Shown: one piece after another, positions 11,037 through 19,439 of the stretch | Numbering within the stretch: the first letter of the stretch is position 1 | Layout of the letters: the number at the start of each line of letters is the position of its first letter | Assembly: GCF_024498955.1 (NCBI RefSeq) | Contig: NZ_CP093311.1 | Location: forward strand, 2,232,001 to 2,296,000 | Source of the DNA: Thermomonas paludicola | GTDB taxonomy: Bacteria; Pseudomonadota; Gammaproteobacteria; Xanthomonadales; Xanthomonadaceae | DNA length: 64,000 bases | Direction of reading: 5' to 3' | The notes under the pieces: generated by a model | What the model was told of the DNA's origin: nothing | Databases searched by the model: none | Seen by the model: the letters and a program-made list of their open reading frames with translations, nothing else | Position numbers and translations under genes: made by a program

Positions 11037-11486
11037 TCAGTGTGCCCCGGCACCCATCGCGCGCACTTGGAATGTCGCCTTGACCCGGCCGGCCCGCTGG
11101 AACACCAGCGTCGCATCGAAGTGCCCCCCTTCCAGCAGCGCGCGCTTCGGCTGGATCAGCATCAGGTGATAGCCCCCCGGCGCCATCACCAAGCGGCCAT
11201 GCGCCGCGATCGGCAAGCCTTCCGTGACCTGGCGCATGCGCATCACGCCAGCGTCGTTGCGCATCTGGTGGATCTCCACCCGCTGCGCGATATCGCTTTC
11301 CACCCGCAACAGGCGGTCGTCCTTGCCGCCGTCATTGGCGATGATCAAAAAGCCGCCCGCCACCGGCGCCACCACCGGCGTGGCGCGTGCCCATGCCTGC
11401 TCCACGCGCAGCCCGCCGCTACTCGCCATCACGCTGCCCACCGCGGCCAACAGCAGCACGGCGACCCACTTCGAACACTGTTTCAT
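11037..11486 (-). CDS. Periplasmic copper chaperone, PCu(A)C family
   Basis: Exported Cu(I) chaperone of the PCu(A)C (DUF461) family, which delivers copper to cytochrome oxidase Cu(A) or Cu(B) sites or buffers periplasmic copper. A signal peptide (MKQCSKWVAVLLLAAVGSVMA) precedes the mature domain starting SSGGLRVEQAWARATP. Copper ligands of the H(M)x10Mx21HxM pattern appear as VEIHQM, GVMRMRQ and GGYHLMLIQ. The GGGAG upstream could serve ATG 11492 (MHMKQ) or 11486; the latter gives a cleaner signal peptide. It is the last gene of a copper cluster behind an OprC-like receptor and a DUF2946 protein. Confidence 0.92.
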   Translation of the reverse strand: MKQCSKWVAVLLLAAVGSVMASSGGLRVEQAWARATPVVAPVAGGFLIIANDGGKDDRLLRVESDIAQRVEIHQMRNDAGVMRMRQVTEGLPIAAHGRLVMAPGGYHLMLIQPKRALLEGGHFDATLVFQRAGRVKATFQVRAMGAGAH

Positions 11487-11559
11487 GTGCATTTGTCTCC
11501 CGTCGTTCGGCATGGCATCGCAAACCGATGCCATGCCTTGCCATTGCAGTCTGCCTGCA

Positions 11560-13641
11560 TCACAGGCTGAAGTTGAGTTTCAGCCACAGGTTGCGACCCG
11601 GCTCGTTGATTCGCACCGGCATCGCTGGATAACCGAAGTCCGCGCTGCCAGCCAGATTCAGATGCTCGCTGTAGGCGCGATCAAACAGGTTGTCGATGCC
11701 GGCGCTGAGCTGCACGCGCTCGCTGACGCGATAGCCAGCATTCAACGCAAGCGTCGCAAACCCCGCGCTGGGGCCGAGGTCACGCCCGGTCACATTGCCC
11801 TGGCTGACCGCCACGCGGGTTTGCGCGGCCACCGCGCGCAACAGCACGCCGGCGTTCCAGCGGCCGTTGTCCCAGGCGGCGGTAAAGCGGCCTTCCAGCG
11901 GCGTCATCTGCGGCAGCGGCGTGCCGGCAGCGGCGTTCTCGCCCCAGGCCCAGGCCACGCTGCCGCCCAGCGTCCAGTCCTTGCCCGGGCGGAATTCACC
12001 GCCGGCCTCCGCGCCGTGGATGCGCGCATCGACGTTGCTCGCCATCGAGGTGCTGCCCATCATCCCGCCGCTCATGTAGCGGAACAGGATGAAGTCATCG
12101 ATCCGCCCTGCGTAACCAGACACCCAGGCACTGCCGCGCGCGCCGCGCCACTGCGCGCCGATATCCAGCTGCGTGGTGAGCTCTGGCTGGATACCGGCAA
12201 ACGCGTTTGTCGCGCCCATGGGGCCCCTGTTGGGCGAAAACGATTCCCAATAATCGGGCATGCGCGCCACGTGACCAAGGCCCGCATACCAGCCGACGCC
12301 GCTGCCGGCGATGTCCCGTTCGTAGCGAATGAAGCCACCGGGCAAGGTCTCGCGGCGAGTCTGGCCGAAGGTCGGATTGGGCATCGCCATCATGCCGGCG
12401 GTCTGGCGCAGGTCTGCCGTCTCGGCGCGATCGACGCGCGCGCCGGCCACCACGCGCTGGCCCTGCGCCGCCGTCCACGTGCCTTCGGCAAACATGCCGA
12501 GGTTGCGAAGCCTGGCATCCCGCGACCATGGCAGGGTTGCGTAGCTGCCGCGCCCCATCCCGCTGCGACTGCGGTGGCGGCTATCTTGCGCATCCAGACC
12601 CGCGGTCAGCGCAAACGCACCCAGCTCCCACGTGGCCGCCACGCGCGCGCCCTTGGTCAGGCGATCCACGTTGGACGCCATCGCCATCGGCATCGAACCG
12701 GCCGGATTGGGATCACGCAGCGAGTAGTTGTCCATCACGTGATTGGCATCGTTGCGATAGGCGCTGGCCTGCAGCTTGCGCAGGGTGCCGTCGAAACGCT
12801 TTTCGAAGCGCAGCGCGAGACTTTCGCGCTTGAATTGCGCGCCGTCCATGCCGCGTCCGGCGTACCGGGCCTGGCCATCCCCGATACCGGCACTCAGTTC
12901 CAGCAGCGTGTCAGCATCAGGCGTCCAGCCCAGCGCCAGGTCGGTGTTCCACTTCTTCCACGCGGACGGCACGCGATCGCCGCTGCCATCGCTGTAGTCG
13001 CCGGCCTGCGAGCGATTGGCGCTCAGCCGTGCATAGCCCAGCGTTGTCCCCGCAGTCGCGTCCAGCACCTGATCGTTGCGGCCGAAGCTGCCGCCCAGCA
13101 GGCTGCCCTGCATGCGCAGGCCGGGGGCGTCGAACTGCGGCGTCTCGCGCTGGAAGCGCACCGTGCCGGCCGAGGCACCCGGCCCCCACAGCACGGTCTG
13201 CGGGCCTTTCACCACCACCAGACTGTCGTAGGTTTCCGGCGCCACGTAAGACAGTGGGTTGTCCATCCGCGCCGGGCAGGCGCCGGGCATGCTGCCGTCG
13301 TTGGAGAGCAGGTTGAGGCGCGAGCCAAACATGCCGCGCAGCACCGGATCACCATTGGTGCCGCCGTTGCGCAACGCGGTGAAGCCGGGGATGGTCTTGA
13401 GGTAATCGGCGCCGTCGCTGGCCGGCACCGGCTGGCGCGGCAGCTTGGGATCGGTTTCGAAGGTCAGCGGCTGCACCGGCGTGGCGATCACGATGACGCG
13501 ATCGAAGGTTTTCAGCGCGTCGCTCGCGCGGTTGCCGGGCGTATCGGCGGCAACAGCAGCACAGGGAAACAAGGCAAGAGACAGCGCGCAAGCAAGCGCG
13601 CGGCGCGACGGCAGCGCCGACGCGATACGAAGGGAAGACAT
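11560..13641 (-). CDS. TonB-dependent copper receptor, OprC-like
   Basis: Outer-membrane beta-barrel receptor of 693 residues with signal peptide (…PCAAVAADTPG), plug domain and 22-strand barrel. The plug contains DYLKTIPGFTALRNGGTNGDPVLRGMFGSRLN and the segment SLVVVKGPQTVLWGPGASAGTVRF. Methionine-rich stretches (GSMPGACPARMDNP, PAGSMPMAMAS, SGGMMGSTSMAS) would suit copper binding, as in Pseudomonas OprC. The C-terminus ends in an aromatic-type strand (LWLKLNFSL) recognised for barrel insertion. Neighbours DUF2946 and PCu(A)C support a role in copper uptake. TonB-box-like residues lie near RVIVIATPV. Confidence 0.92.
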   Translation of the reverse strand: MSSLRIASALPSRRALACALSLALFPCAAVAADTPGNRASDALKTFDRVIVIATPVQPLTFETDPKLPRQPVPASDGADYLKTIPGFTALRNGGTNGDPVLRGMFGSRLNLLSNDGSMPGACPARMDNPLSYVAPETYDSLVVVKGPQTVLWGPGASAGTVRFQRETPQFDAPGLRMQGSLLGGSFGRNDQVLDATAGTTLGYARLSANRSQAGDYSDGSGDRVPSAWKKWNTDLALGWTPDADTLLELSAGIGDGQARYAGRGMDGAQFKRESLALRFEKRFDGTLRKLQASAYRNDANHVMDNYSLRDPNPAGSMPMAMASNVDRLTKGARVAATWELGAFALTAGLDAQDSRHRSRSGMGRGSYATLPWSRDARLRNLGMFAEGTWTAAQGQRVVAGARVDRAETADLRQTAGMMAMPNPTFGQTRRETLPGGFIRYERDIAGSGVGWYAGLGHVARMPDYWESFSPNRGPMGATNAFAGIQPELTTQLDIGAQWRGARGSAWVSGYAGRIDDFILFRYMSGGMMGSTSMASNVDARIHGAEAGGEFRPGKDWTLGGSVAWAWGENAAAGTPLPQMTPLEGRFTAAWDNGRWNAGVLLRAVAAQTRVAVSQGNVTGRDLGPSAGFATLALNAGYRVSERVQLSAGIDNLFDRAYSEHLNLAGSADFGYPAMPVRINEPGRNLWLKLNFSL

Positions 13642-13663
13642 GTTGGCTCCAAATCACGAGAAG

Positions 13664-13680
13664 GCGGGGCGATGCCCCGC
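13664..13680 (-). other. Intercistronic GC hairpin upstream of the copper receptor
   Basis: A 7-bp perfect inverted repeat (GCGGGGC, 3-base loop, GCCCCGC) sits between the DUF2946 stop and the receptor start, 23-39 bases ahead of its ATG. It has no T-tract, so it is more likely a processing or attenuation structure than a terminator. Function is speculative. Confidence 0.35.
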
Positions 13681-13696
13681 GGGAATGCGTCGTGGT

Positions 13697-14101
13697 TCAG
13701 AGCGGGATCGGCGGCCCTCGCGCGCCCAGGCCGCGCAGCAGCGGCGGAACGGGCAATGCCGGCGGCACCCAGGCGGGCAGCAATGCGCGCGGCAGCGCCG
13801 GCAACAGGATCGCCAGCGCGGCCAGCACCAGCGGCGCCAGTGCGGCCAGCAGCGGACAGTAGGCGCAGTATTCGTCCGGCATCGCGCCGGCCGGTGCGGG
13901 CGCCTTGCCGGCATCAATCAGCAGGCTGGCCGGCTTCATCGCCAGCCCGTCCATGGTGCACATCGCCAGCACCGTGGCCTGCAATTCCGGCGCACGGCTC
14001 TCCAGCCAGCGGCTGACCGTCGGCATCGCCGACACCAGCAGGACGGCCGCCAGTGCCAGGCGGGCCATCCAGTGCTGGAAGCGACGGGAGCGCAGGATCA
14101 T
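13697..14101 (-). CDS. DUF2946 family membrane protein of a copper cluster
   Basis: A 134-residue small membrane protein of the DUF2946 family, which commonly precedes OprC-type copper receptors. It has an N-terminal hydrophobic segment (MARLALAAVLLVSAMP, about 12-27), a periplasmic part with CTMDG, the family motif DEYCAYCPLLAAL with two cysteines, a second hydrophobic segment (LAALAPLVLAALAILLPALP), and a proline-rich tail. Its biochemical role is unknown; the CxxC suggests metal or redox chemistry. It starts 25 bases after tkt, so it might be read from that transcript or from a promoter inside it. Confidence 0.82.
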   Translation of the reverse strand: MILRSRRFQHWMARLALAAVLLVSAMPTVSRWLESRAPELQATVLAMCTMDGLAMKPASLLIDAGKAPAPAGAMPDEYCAYCPLLAALAPLVLAALAILLPALPRALLPAWVPPALPVPPLLRGLGARGPPIPL

Positions 14102-14126
14102 GTCGGCGGGAAGTCTACCGCGGCGC

Positions 14127-16112
14127 TCAGAGCGCGTTGATGACGTCGATCAAGCGTTCCACGGTGATGCCGAAGTGCGGGAACAGCGCCTCCGCCGGCG
14201 CGCTGGCGCCGAAGCTGTCGATGCCGACCACCGCGCCGTCCAGGCCCACGTACTTGCGCCAGAAATCGGTGACGCCGGCTTCCACCGCGACGCGCTTGCG
14301 GCACGCCTTCGGCAGCACCGCTTCGCGGTAGGCGGCGTCCTGGCGGTCGAACACGTCGGAGGACGGCATCGACACCACCCGCACCTTGTCGCCCAGCTGT
14401 GCCGCCGCCTGCATGGCCAGGCCGACCTCGCTGCCGGTGGCGATCAGGATGACCTCCGGCGCGCCCACGCTGTGCTTCAGCACGTAGCCACCGCGCGCGA
14501 TGTTCGCCAACTGGGCATCGTCGCGGGCTTGGTGCGGCAGGTTCTGGCGGCTGAAGACCAGGCAGCTGGGGCCGTCGGCGCGTTCGATGGCGCGCTTCCA
14601 CGCCAGTGCCGATTCCACCGCATCGCAGGGGCGCCACACGTCATTGCCCGGGATGTAGCGCAGCGAGGCCAGGTGCTCGACCGGCTGGTGGGTGGGCCCG
14701 TCTTCGCCCAGGCCGATGGAGTCGTGGGTGTAGACGTGGATCGCGCGCGCGCCCATCAGCGCGCTCATGCGCACCGCGTTGCGGGCGTAATCGGAAAACA
14801 CCAGGAAGGTGGCGTCATAGGGAATGAAGCCGCCGTGCAGCGCCAAGCCATTGCTGATCGCGGTCATGCCGAACTCGCGCACGCCGGAATGGATGTAGTT
14901 GGCATCCGCCGCATCGCTGGCCACCGACTTGCTGCCCTTCCACAAGGTCAGGTTGGAATGCGCCAGGTCGGCGGAACCCCCCACCAGCTCGGGCAGCAGC
15001 GGCGCGAACGCTTCAATGGCGTTTTGCGACGCCTTGCGGCTGGCGATGGTCGGGCCATCTTGCTGCAGCTTGGCGATGAACGCCTGCGCCTGGGTATCGA
15101 AATGTTCCGGCAATGCGCCCGACAGGCGACGCTCGAACTCGGCAGCCGCTTCTGGATAAGCCGCCTTGTACATGGCAAAGCGTGCATTCCAGCCCGACTC
15201 CAACCCGGCGCGATCGCGCGCGCGCCAACCGGCGTAGATGTCCTGCGGTATTTCAAACGGACCGTACTGCCAACCCAGCGCCGCGCGCGTGGCGGCCACT
15301 TCGTCCTTGCCCAGCGGCGCCCCGTGACTGGATTCCTTGCCGGCCTTGGCGGGCGAACCAAATCCAATGGTGGTGCGACAGCAGACCAGCGTCGGCTTGT
15401 CGCTGGACTTCAGCGCGGTTTCGATGGCGGTCTTGATCTCGGTCGCGTCATGGCCATCGACGCCGCGGATCACGTTCCAGCCGTAGGCCTCGAAGCGCTT
15501 CGGCGTATCGTCGGTGAACCAGCCGTCGGTGTTGCCGTCGATGCTGATGTGGTTGTCGTCCCAGAACGCGACCAGCTTGTGCAGGCCCCAGGTGCCGGCC
15601 AGCGACGCGGCTTCGTGGCTGATGCCTTCCATCAGGCAGCCGTCGCCCAGGAACACCCAGGTGCGGTGGTCGACGATGTCGTGGCCATCGCGGTTGAAGC
15701 GCTGCGCCAGCAGCTTCTCCGCCAGCGCGAAACCCACCGCGTTCGCCAGGCCCTGCCCCAGCGGGCCGGTGGTGGTTTCCACGCCCGGCGTCATGAAGTT
15801 TTCGGGGTGGCCCGGCGTCTTCGATTCCAGCTGGCGGAAGTGCTTGAGGTCGTCGAGGGTCAGGTCATAGCCGCTCAGGTGCAGCAGCGCATACTGCAGC
15901 ATCGAACCGTGGCCGTTGGACAGCACGAAGCGGTCGCGGTCGGCCCAGTGCGGATTGGCCGGATTGCAGCGCAGGTAGTCGTTCCACAGCACCTCGGCGA
16001 TGTCCGCCATGCCCATCGGCATGCCCGGATGGCCGGAGTTGGCGGCCTGCACCGCGTCGATGGCGAGGAAACGAATGGCATTGGCGAGGTCGCGGCGGGT
16101 GGGCGCAGTCAT
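14127..16112 (-). CDS. tkt: Transketolase
   Basis: Thiamine-diphosphate enzyme of the pentose phosphate pathway, moving two-carbon units between ketose and aldose phosphates. The 661-residue protein has full length: N-terminal [20 protein letters not shown], the ThDP/Mg motif [18 protein letters not shown] with DDNHISIDG, the middle pyrimidine-binding domain ([23 protein letters not shown]), and the C-terminal domain. Start ATG 16112 ([14 protein letters not shown]) is typical. The frame-shifted hipA reading frame upstream runs 248 bases into this gene, which I interpret as an artefact of the hipA shift, not a fusion. Confidence 0.97.
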   Translation of the reverse strand: MTAPTRRDLANAIRFLAIDAVQAANSGHPGMPMGMADIAEVLWNDYLRCNPANPHWADRDRFVLSNGHGSMLQYALLHLSGYDLTLDDLKHFRQLESKTPGHPENFMTPGVETTTGPLGQGLANAVGFALAEKLLAQRFNRDGHDIVDHRTWVFLGDGCLMEGISHEAASLAGTWGLHKLVAFWDDNHISIDGNTDGWFTDDTPKRFEAYGWNVIRGVDGHDATEIKTAIETALKSSDKPTLVCCRTTIGFGSPAKAGKESSHGAPLGKDEVAATRAALGWQYGPFEIPQDIYAGWRARDRAGLESGWNARFAMYKAAYPEAAAEFERRLSGALPEHFDTQAQAFIAKLQQDGPTIASRKASQNAIEAFAPLLPELVGGSADLAHSNLTLWKGSKSVASDAADANYIHSGVREFGMTAISNGLALHGGFIPYDATFLVFSDYARNAVRMSALMGARAIHVYTHDSIGLGEDGPTHQPVEHLASLRYIPGNDVWRPCDAVESALAWKRAIERADGPSCLVFSRQNLPHQARDDAQLANIARGGYVLKHSVGAPEVILIATGSEVGLAMQAAAQLGDKVRVVSMPSSDVFDRQDAAYREAVLPKACRKRVAVEAGVTDFWRKYVGLDGAVVGIDSFGASAPAEALFPHFGITVERLIDVINAL

Positions 16113-16181
16113 GGCATCGGGCAGAGCGGAGGGAACGGCTATTGTCCCATCCCGGACGGGGCGGTGTCGCGGATCGTCTTC

Positions 16182-17430
16182 CTATTGTCCCGAGAACAAC
16201 TGGAGCGCAGCCATCGACTGCTTCCCTTCCTCCCACTCCGCAGCCATGCTGCGCCCGGAACTCCCCGTCCAGCCGGTCGCCATGCTCCCGCCACGTCTCC
16301 GACATCGCCGTGCCGACACGCTCCAACACCTGCTCCGGCCGGCGCACGCGGCATACCGTCCGGCCAAACTCCAGCAGTTCCTCGCGCGAGGGGAAATTGC
16401 GATGCTTGGCTCCGGAGAACAGCTTGAGCGCCAGGGTCCTGTCCGCCCGCTGCTCGCCAGTGCGCCAGTTCAGATAGGGATATGCGGACGTCGTCACCAC
16501 GTCGTACAGCGGCGCCAGCAACCGGCTGCCCGTCACCGGATCGTCGTAGGTCAGGCCGAAGTTCTTCAGGTGCGCATCGCCGTTGCGCACCATCACCGAG
16601 AGCGCCAGATAGTCGAAGAACGCCGCCAGGTTGGCTGGCGCATCGATCCCGCTGAGCGCGACGATGAAACGAGCGATCGCCTCGTAACTTTCCGTGTACT
16701 TGTAGTTGCCCTGCGGGTCACGCGCCTTGCCCATCAGTACCGACATGTCCTCGAACCCGCGCCGTTCCGGCGCCAGGTCGAAGCGGCGCATGATGAACAG
16801 GCTGCCGTCGTCGGATAGCCAGAACTCCGGCACCTGCAGGCCGGCCCGGCGCGCGGCGTCCATGCACAGGAACTCGTTCCGCGCGAGCTGCTCGTACTCT
16901 CCACCGCCGGATTTCACGATCAGGTCGGAATGCACCAGCGTGGCGCGATCGTCGCGCATGGCAGCAAGGCGATCCGCATCCGGCAGCAACACCTTCGGTT
17001 GCACGCCCGATATGCCGGAATCGAAGTACGCATCCACCAGGAATTCGAACAGTTCCCGCGAAGCACGCTCCGTCCGCAGCTGATGCAGGCCGATGCGGGG
17101 GCGCTCCTCCCGAGGCTCATCATCCGGAGTCTCGAACTGCAGGCGACCGATCTGGTGCCGACCGGTGATGGCCAGCAGGCGCATCTCGTCGATGCGCTCG
17201 TGCTTGGCCATCCGCCGCACGATCGTGTCGTACAGATACCCTTCGGGCAGGTTCATCGCGAACACCGGCATCAACGGATTGCCGGCATAGCTTTGCGCGC
17301 GGATCGGCATCGTCAGCGAAACCTCGCCGCGCCGATCAGTGGTCGCATAGTTGAAAACGTATTGCGATTCACGATGCAGGTCGCCCGCGAGGCCGCGGGG
17401 CGTCGTGACGCGCAGCCGCTTAATCTTCAT
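16182..17430 (-). CDS. hipA: HipA-family toxin kinase with a frameshift near its C-terminus
   Basis: Serine/threonine kinase toxin of a HipBA-type module; E. coli HipA inactivates glutamyl-tRNA synthetase by phosphorylation. N-terminal and kinase lobes are visible: SGVQPKVLL (nucleotide/autophosphorylation loop region), LIVKSGG, ARNEFLCMDAARRAG, the catalytic NGDAHLKNFGL, and the metal-binding LLAPLYDVVTT. Start ATG 17430 lies inside the end of hipB (11-base overlap). The expected C-terminal tail, MAAEWEEGKQSM…FSGQ with stop at 16182, is in another frame: one extra base near 16248-16256 throws the frame off, so the literal frame runs on to 15865, inside tkt. All catalytic residues precede the shift. 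Real mutation and sequencing error are both possible. Confidence 0.82.
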
Positions 17431-17686
17431 CCGGCGCATCCAGCAGGGCCGACAACTGGTCGATGTCCGGGCGCGCATCCACCAACTGCATACCCTTTCC
17501 CAACGCCCCCAGCGCGGCGAACAGCGTTTGCACCGACACGTTCCTGCCCGCCTCCAGATCCAGGATGGTCTGGCGACGATAGCCCGTGGCGTCGGCCACT
17601 GCTTGTTGGGTCAAGCCAAGCGCACGCCGCTCGGATCGAAGCATTTGTCCCAGCTCACGCGGGTTGAGAATAGGGCGACTCAGCAT
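17420..17686 (-). CDS. hipB: HipB-like XRE antitoxin/repressor
   Basis: An 88-residue helix-turn-helix protein that should neutralise the HipA toxin and repress the operon. The XRE fold is clear: LGQMLRSERRALGLTQQAVADATGYRRQTILDLEAG, followed by VQTLFAALGALGKGMQLVD. The C-terminal acidic tail (LLDAPDED) fits an antitoxin. The frame is open upstream to 17767, but the best start is ATG 17686 (MLSRPILN). No Shine-Dalgarno sequence precedes it; an operator arm ends on the first base of the start codon, so the mRNA may be leaderless. Confidence 0.88.
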   Translation of the reverse strand: MLSRPILNPRELGQMLRSERRALGLTQQAVADATGYRRQTILDLEAGRNVSVQTLFAALGALGKGMQLVDARPDIDQLSALLDAPDED

Positions 17687-17743
17687 GTCCGGTATTTCGT
17701 ACAATTTCACTCGAAAAAGGAAATTAGTACGAAATACCGGACA
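17686..17743 (-). promoter_or_regulatory. Operator of hipBA: perfect 17-bp inverted repeat
   Basis: Arms 17686-17702 and 17727-17743 are perfect reverse complements (GTACGAAATACCGGACA on one strand), separated by 24 bases of AT-rich DNA. Each arm contains the smaller palindrome GTAcgaaaTAC, so two HipB dimers could bind cooperatively, as at the E. coli hipBA operators. The promoter probably lies within the dyad, with TACGAAAT as a possible -10 just ahead of the hipB ATG. Binding would shut the operon off. Confidence 0.78.
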
Positions 17744-17809
17744 AATCAATACGCCGGAAGAACCCATCCTGCCGAAAAACTGGACGCTGCGCGAAGGCGC
17801 TATGCGCGA

Positions 17810-18220
17810 CTACGCTTCATCTTCATTGCTTTCGGCATTGCCACCGCCTGATACCAGATCACTCCATGTCCTTTTTCCCGCCAGCCGTTCCAAGCTCGAT
17901 CTCCGCTCATCGCTGATGTCGGAATTTTTCGCCAGCATCTGCTCGGCCATTTTTGCCGCGATCGCCGGCGCATGCTCCACGGCACGCGCACCCAGCTTCA
18001 CTCCGAACATGCCGACGTTGGAAATGAGCTTGCCCGCGAACTTGGCCGAGGAAACGACCTTGTCGAAGTCGTCCGCCTTTTCCTTGACCTCGCGCGCGGC
18101 ATCCTCCATATCGAAGTAATACCGGCTCTTCAACAGGGATTCATTCAACTTCCCCGCACTCTCGCCGGCCGATTGCGCTTCTTCCGAGGCGATCAAGCCC
18201 TTCGAATCCTTGTCTTCCAT
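17810..18220 (-). CDS. Hypothetical 136-residue protein at the end of the Ter cluster
   Basis: Not recognised. The protein is soluble and charged: an acidic N-terminus (MEDKDSKGLIASEEAQ), a helical region rich in Lys/Asp/Glu (MEDAAREVKEKADDFDKVV), a central amphipathic or weakly hydrophobic helix (AKFAGKLISNVGMFGVKLGARAV, about 62-84), and an acidic C-terminal tail (NAESNEDEA). A strong GGGAGG lies six bases before ATG 18220, supporting expression. It follows the two tiny proteins and TerD on the same strand, so it is probably co-transcribed with the Ter genes. The hydrophobic helix might touch the membrane. Function unknown. Confidence 0.7.
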   Translation of the reverse strand: MEDKDSKGLIASEEAQSAGESAGKLNESLLKSRYYFDMEDAAREVKEKADDFDKVVSSAKFAGKLISNVGMFGVKLGARAVEHAPAIAAKMAEQMLAKNSDISDERRSSLERLAGKRTWSDLVSGGGNAESNEDEA

Positions 18221-18320
18221 AGATCCTCCCTAGCAGGGGGAACGAGCGCCGCAACCCTTCGCAGGCTGGCATCGCCATGGCGCTCATCCGGCCAGAGCCC
18301 GCCAGCCCGACCGCCAGTGA

Positions 18321-18476
18321 TTAGGCCACGCCTTGATATACGACTGCGATGACCTTGTTTCCCTGTGATTCGACCTTTCGCCGCGCCTCATGCTGATCCT
18401 CCGCAACCACCATCTTTCGACGCGTCGTCTTGTCGCCGCCGTTGCTGACGTATGTCACCTCGAATTTCTTCTTCAT
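18321..18476 (-). CDS. Tiny protein A (51 residues), paralogue of the next small protein
   Basis: A previously easy-to-miss reading frame of 51 residues starting MKKKFEVTYVSNGGDKTTRR and ending KVIAVVYQGVA. The pattern is beta-hairpin (FEVTYV, RRKMVVA), helix (EDQHEARRKVESQG), final strand (KVIAVVYQ). GGGGGAG lies five bases before ATG 18476; the competing ATG at 18480 is too close to that site and gives a worse product. The basic helix and compact fold suggest nucleic-acid or protein binding, but nothing is known. It shares layout with the 56-residue protein just upstream, implying tandem duplication inside the Ter cluster. Confidence 0.68.
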   Translation of the reverse strand: MKKKFEVTYVSNGGDKTTRRKMVVAEDQHEARRKVESQGNKVIAVVYQGVA

Positions 18477-18504
18477 CCATGCTCCCCCGTTTGGCCTTGA
18501 TCCG

Positions 18505-18675
18505 TCAGCGCTTCACGCAGGCGATGATCGTGACGATTTCGCCTCTCCGCGCCTCATCTGCTTTCACCATGTTCTTGGCTTCGGAAACGCTGGATGCCAT
18601 CCGAGTCGCATACATCATCGACCCGGGATTGCTCTTCCGGGTGTAGGTCACGGAATAGCTGCTCTTCGCACTCAT
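18505..18675 (-). CDS. Tiny protein B (56 residues), paralogue of the preceding small protein
   Basis: A 56-residue protein starting MSAKSSYSVTYTRKSN and ending RRGEIVTIIACVKR. The same order as tiny protein A is visible: strand (YSVTYT), loop and strand (MYATRMASS), a helix beginning SEAKNMVKAD, and a final strand (EIVTIIACVK). ATG 18675 follows GAGG by five bases. It is 28 bases upstream of tiny protein A and 120 bases downstream of a terD gene on the same strand, so co-transcription is likely. I do not recognise the family. Upstream in-frame extension to 18780 is possible but has no good ribosome site. Confidence 0.72.
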   Translation of the reverse strand: MSAKSSYSVTYTRKSNPGSMMYATRMASSVSEAKNMVKADEARRGEIVTIIACVKR

Positions 18676-18795
18676 GCTGTCCTCGCTCGTGTCCAAGTGA
18701 TTGCACCGCTTCCGGTGCCGTGCCTTGCGTGCCCGCCATGCATCCGCACCGTCTTGTGCACGGCGTACGCCTGCATGCATGACGGGCAGGCTGGG

Positions 18796-19374
18796 TCAAA
18801 CGATATTCACGCCATAATGAGAGGCCAGCGGCCCCAGCCCCCCGGCAAAGCCCTGCCCCACCGCGCGGAACTTCCAGTCGCCGTTGTGGCGGTACAGCTC
18901 GCCGAAGATCATCGCGGTCTCGGTCGAACCATCCTCGGTCAGGTCGTAGCGGGCCAACTCTTTTCCATCCGCCTTGTTCACCACGCGGATGTAGGCGTTG
19001 TCCACCATGCCGAAGGTCTGCCGTCGCTGCGCGGCCTCGTGGATGCTGACCGAGAAGCTGATCTTCTGCACATGCTCGGGCACGCGCTGGATATCGACTT
19101 CGATGACTTCGTCATCGCCGTCGCCATCGCCGGTCAGATTGTCGCCCTGGTGCACCACCGAGCCGTTCGAGAACGAAAGCTGGCCGTAGAAGATGAAATG
19201 ACCGTCATCCGGCACCTTGCCGTTGGAGCCAAGCAGGAAGGCGCTGGCATCGAGGTCGAAATCCACACCGTCGGTGGCGCGCGCGTCCCAGCCCAACCCG
19301 ATCGCCACTTCCTTGAGGCTGGCATTGCCCTGAGTGAGATTGACGTTGCCACCTTTCGCAAGACTGATCCCCAT
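18796..19374 (-). CDS. TerD-family calcium-binding stress protein
   Basis: A 192-residue TerD domain protein. MGISLAKGGNVNLTQ at the start, GLGWDAR, VDFDLDASAFLL and DNLTGDGDGDDEVIEVD are signature segments; the acidic loops bind Ca2+ in characterised TerD proteins. FGMVDNAYIRVVN and GELYRHNGDWKFRAVGQGF complete the fold. The frame is open far upstream, but the family start is ATG 19374. It lies 65 bases downstream of the kinase gene. In Ter systems TerD proteins are thought to assemble at the membrane with TerC and vWA proteins; the exact biochemical role is unsettled. Confidence 0.94.
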   Translation of the reverse strand: MGISLAKGGNVNLTQGNASLKEVAIGLGWDARATDGVDFDLDASAFLLGSNGKVPDDGHFIFYGQLSFSNGSVVHQGDNLTGDGDGDDEVIEVDIQRVPEHVQKISFSVSIHEAAQRRQTFGMVDNAYIRVVNKADGKELARYDLTEDGSTETAMIFGELYRHNGDWKFRAVGQGFAGGLGPLASHYGVNIV

Positions 19375-19439
19375 GTTTCCACTCCCATTGCGTTTGCGAT
19401 GAAACGCCCCAGCCATGCGGGGCGCATAGTTCATAGTTC

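Noticed and set aside
11224..14016. Plus-strand open frame of 930 codons
   Set aside because: Antisense to the copper receptor and its neighbours, with shadow composition.
15865..17478. Long frame suggesting a HipA protein extended into the transketolase gene
   Set aside because: The last 120 or so residues are out-of-frame tkt sequence. A one-base shift restores a normal HipA tail, so a fusion protein is unlikely.
18676..18795. N-terminal extension of tiny protein B up to 18780
   Set aside because: The added residues are basic and low in structure, and a proper ribosome site exists only at ATG 18675.
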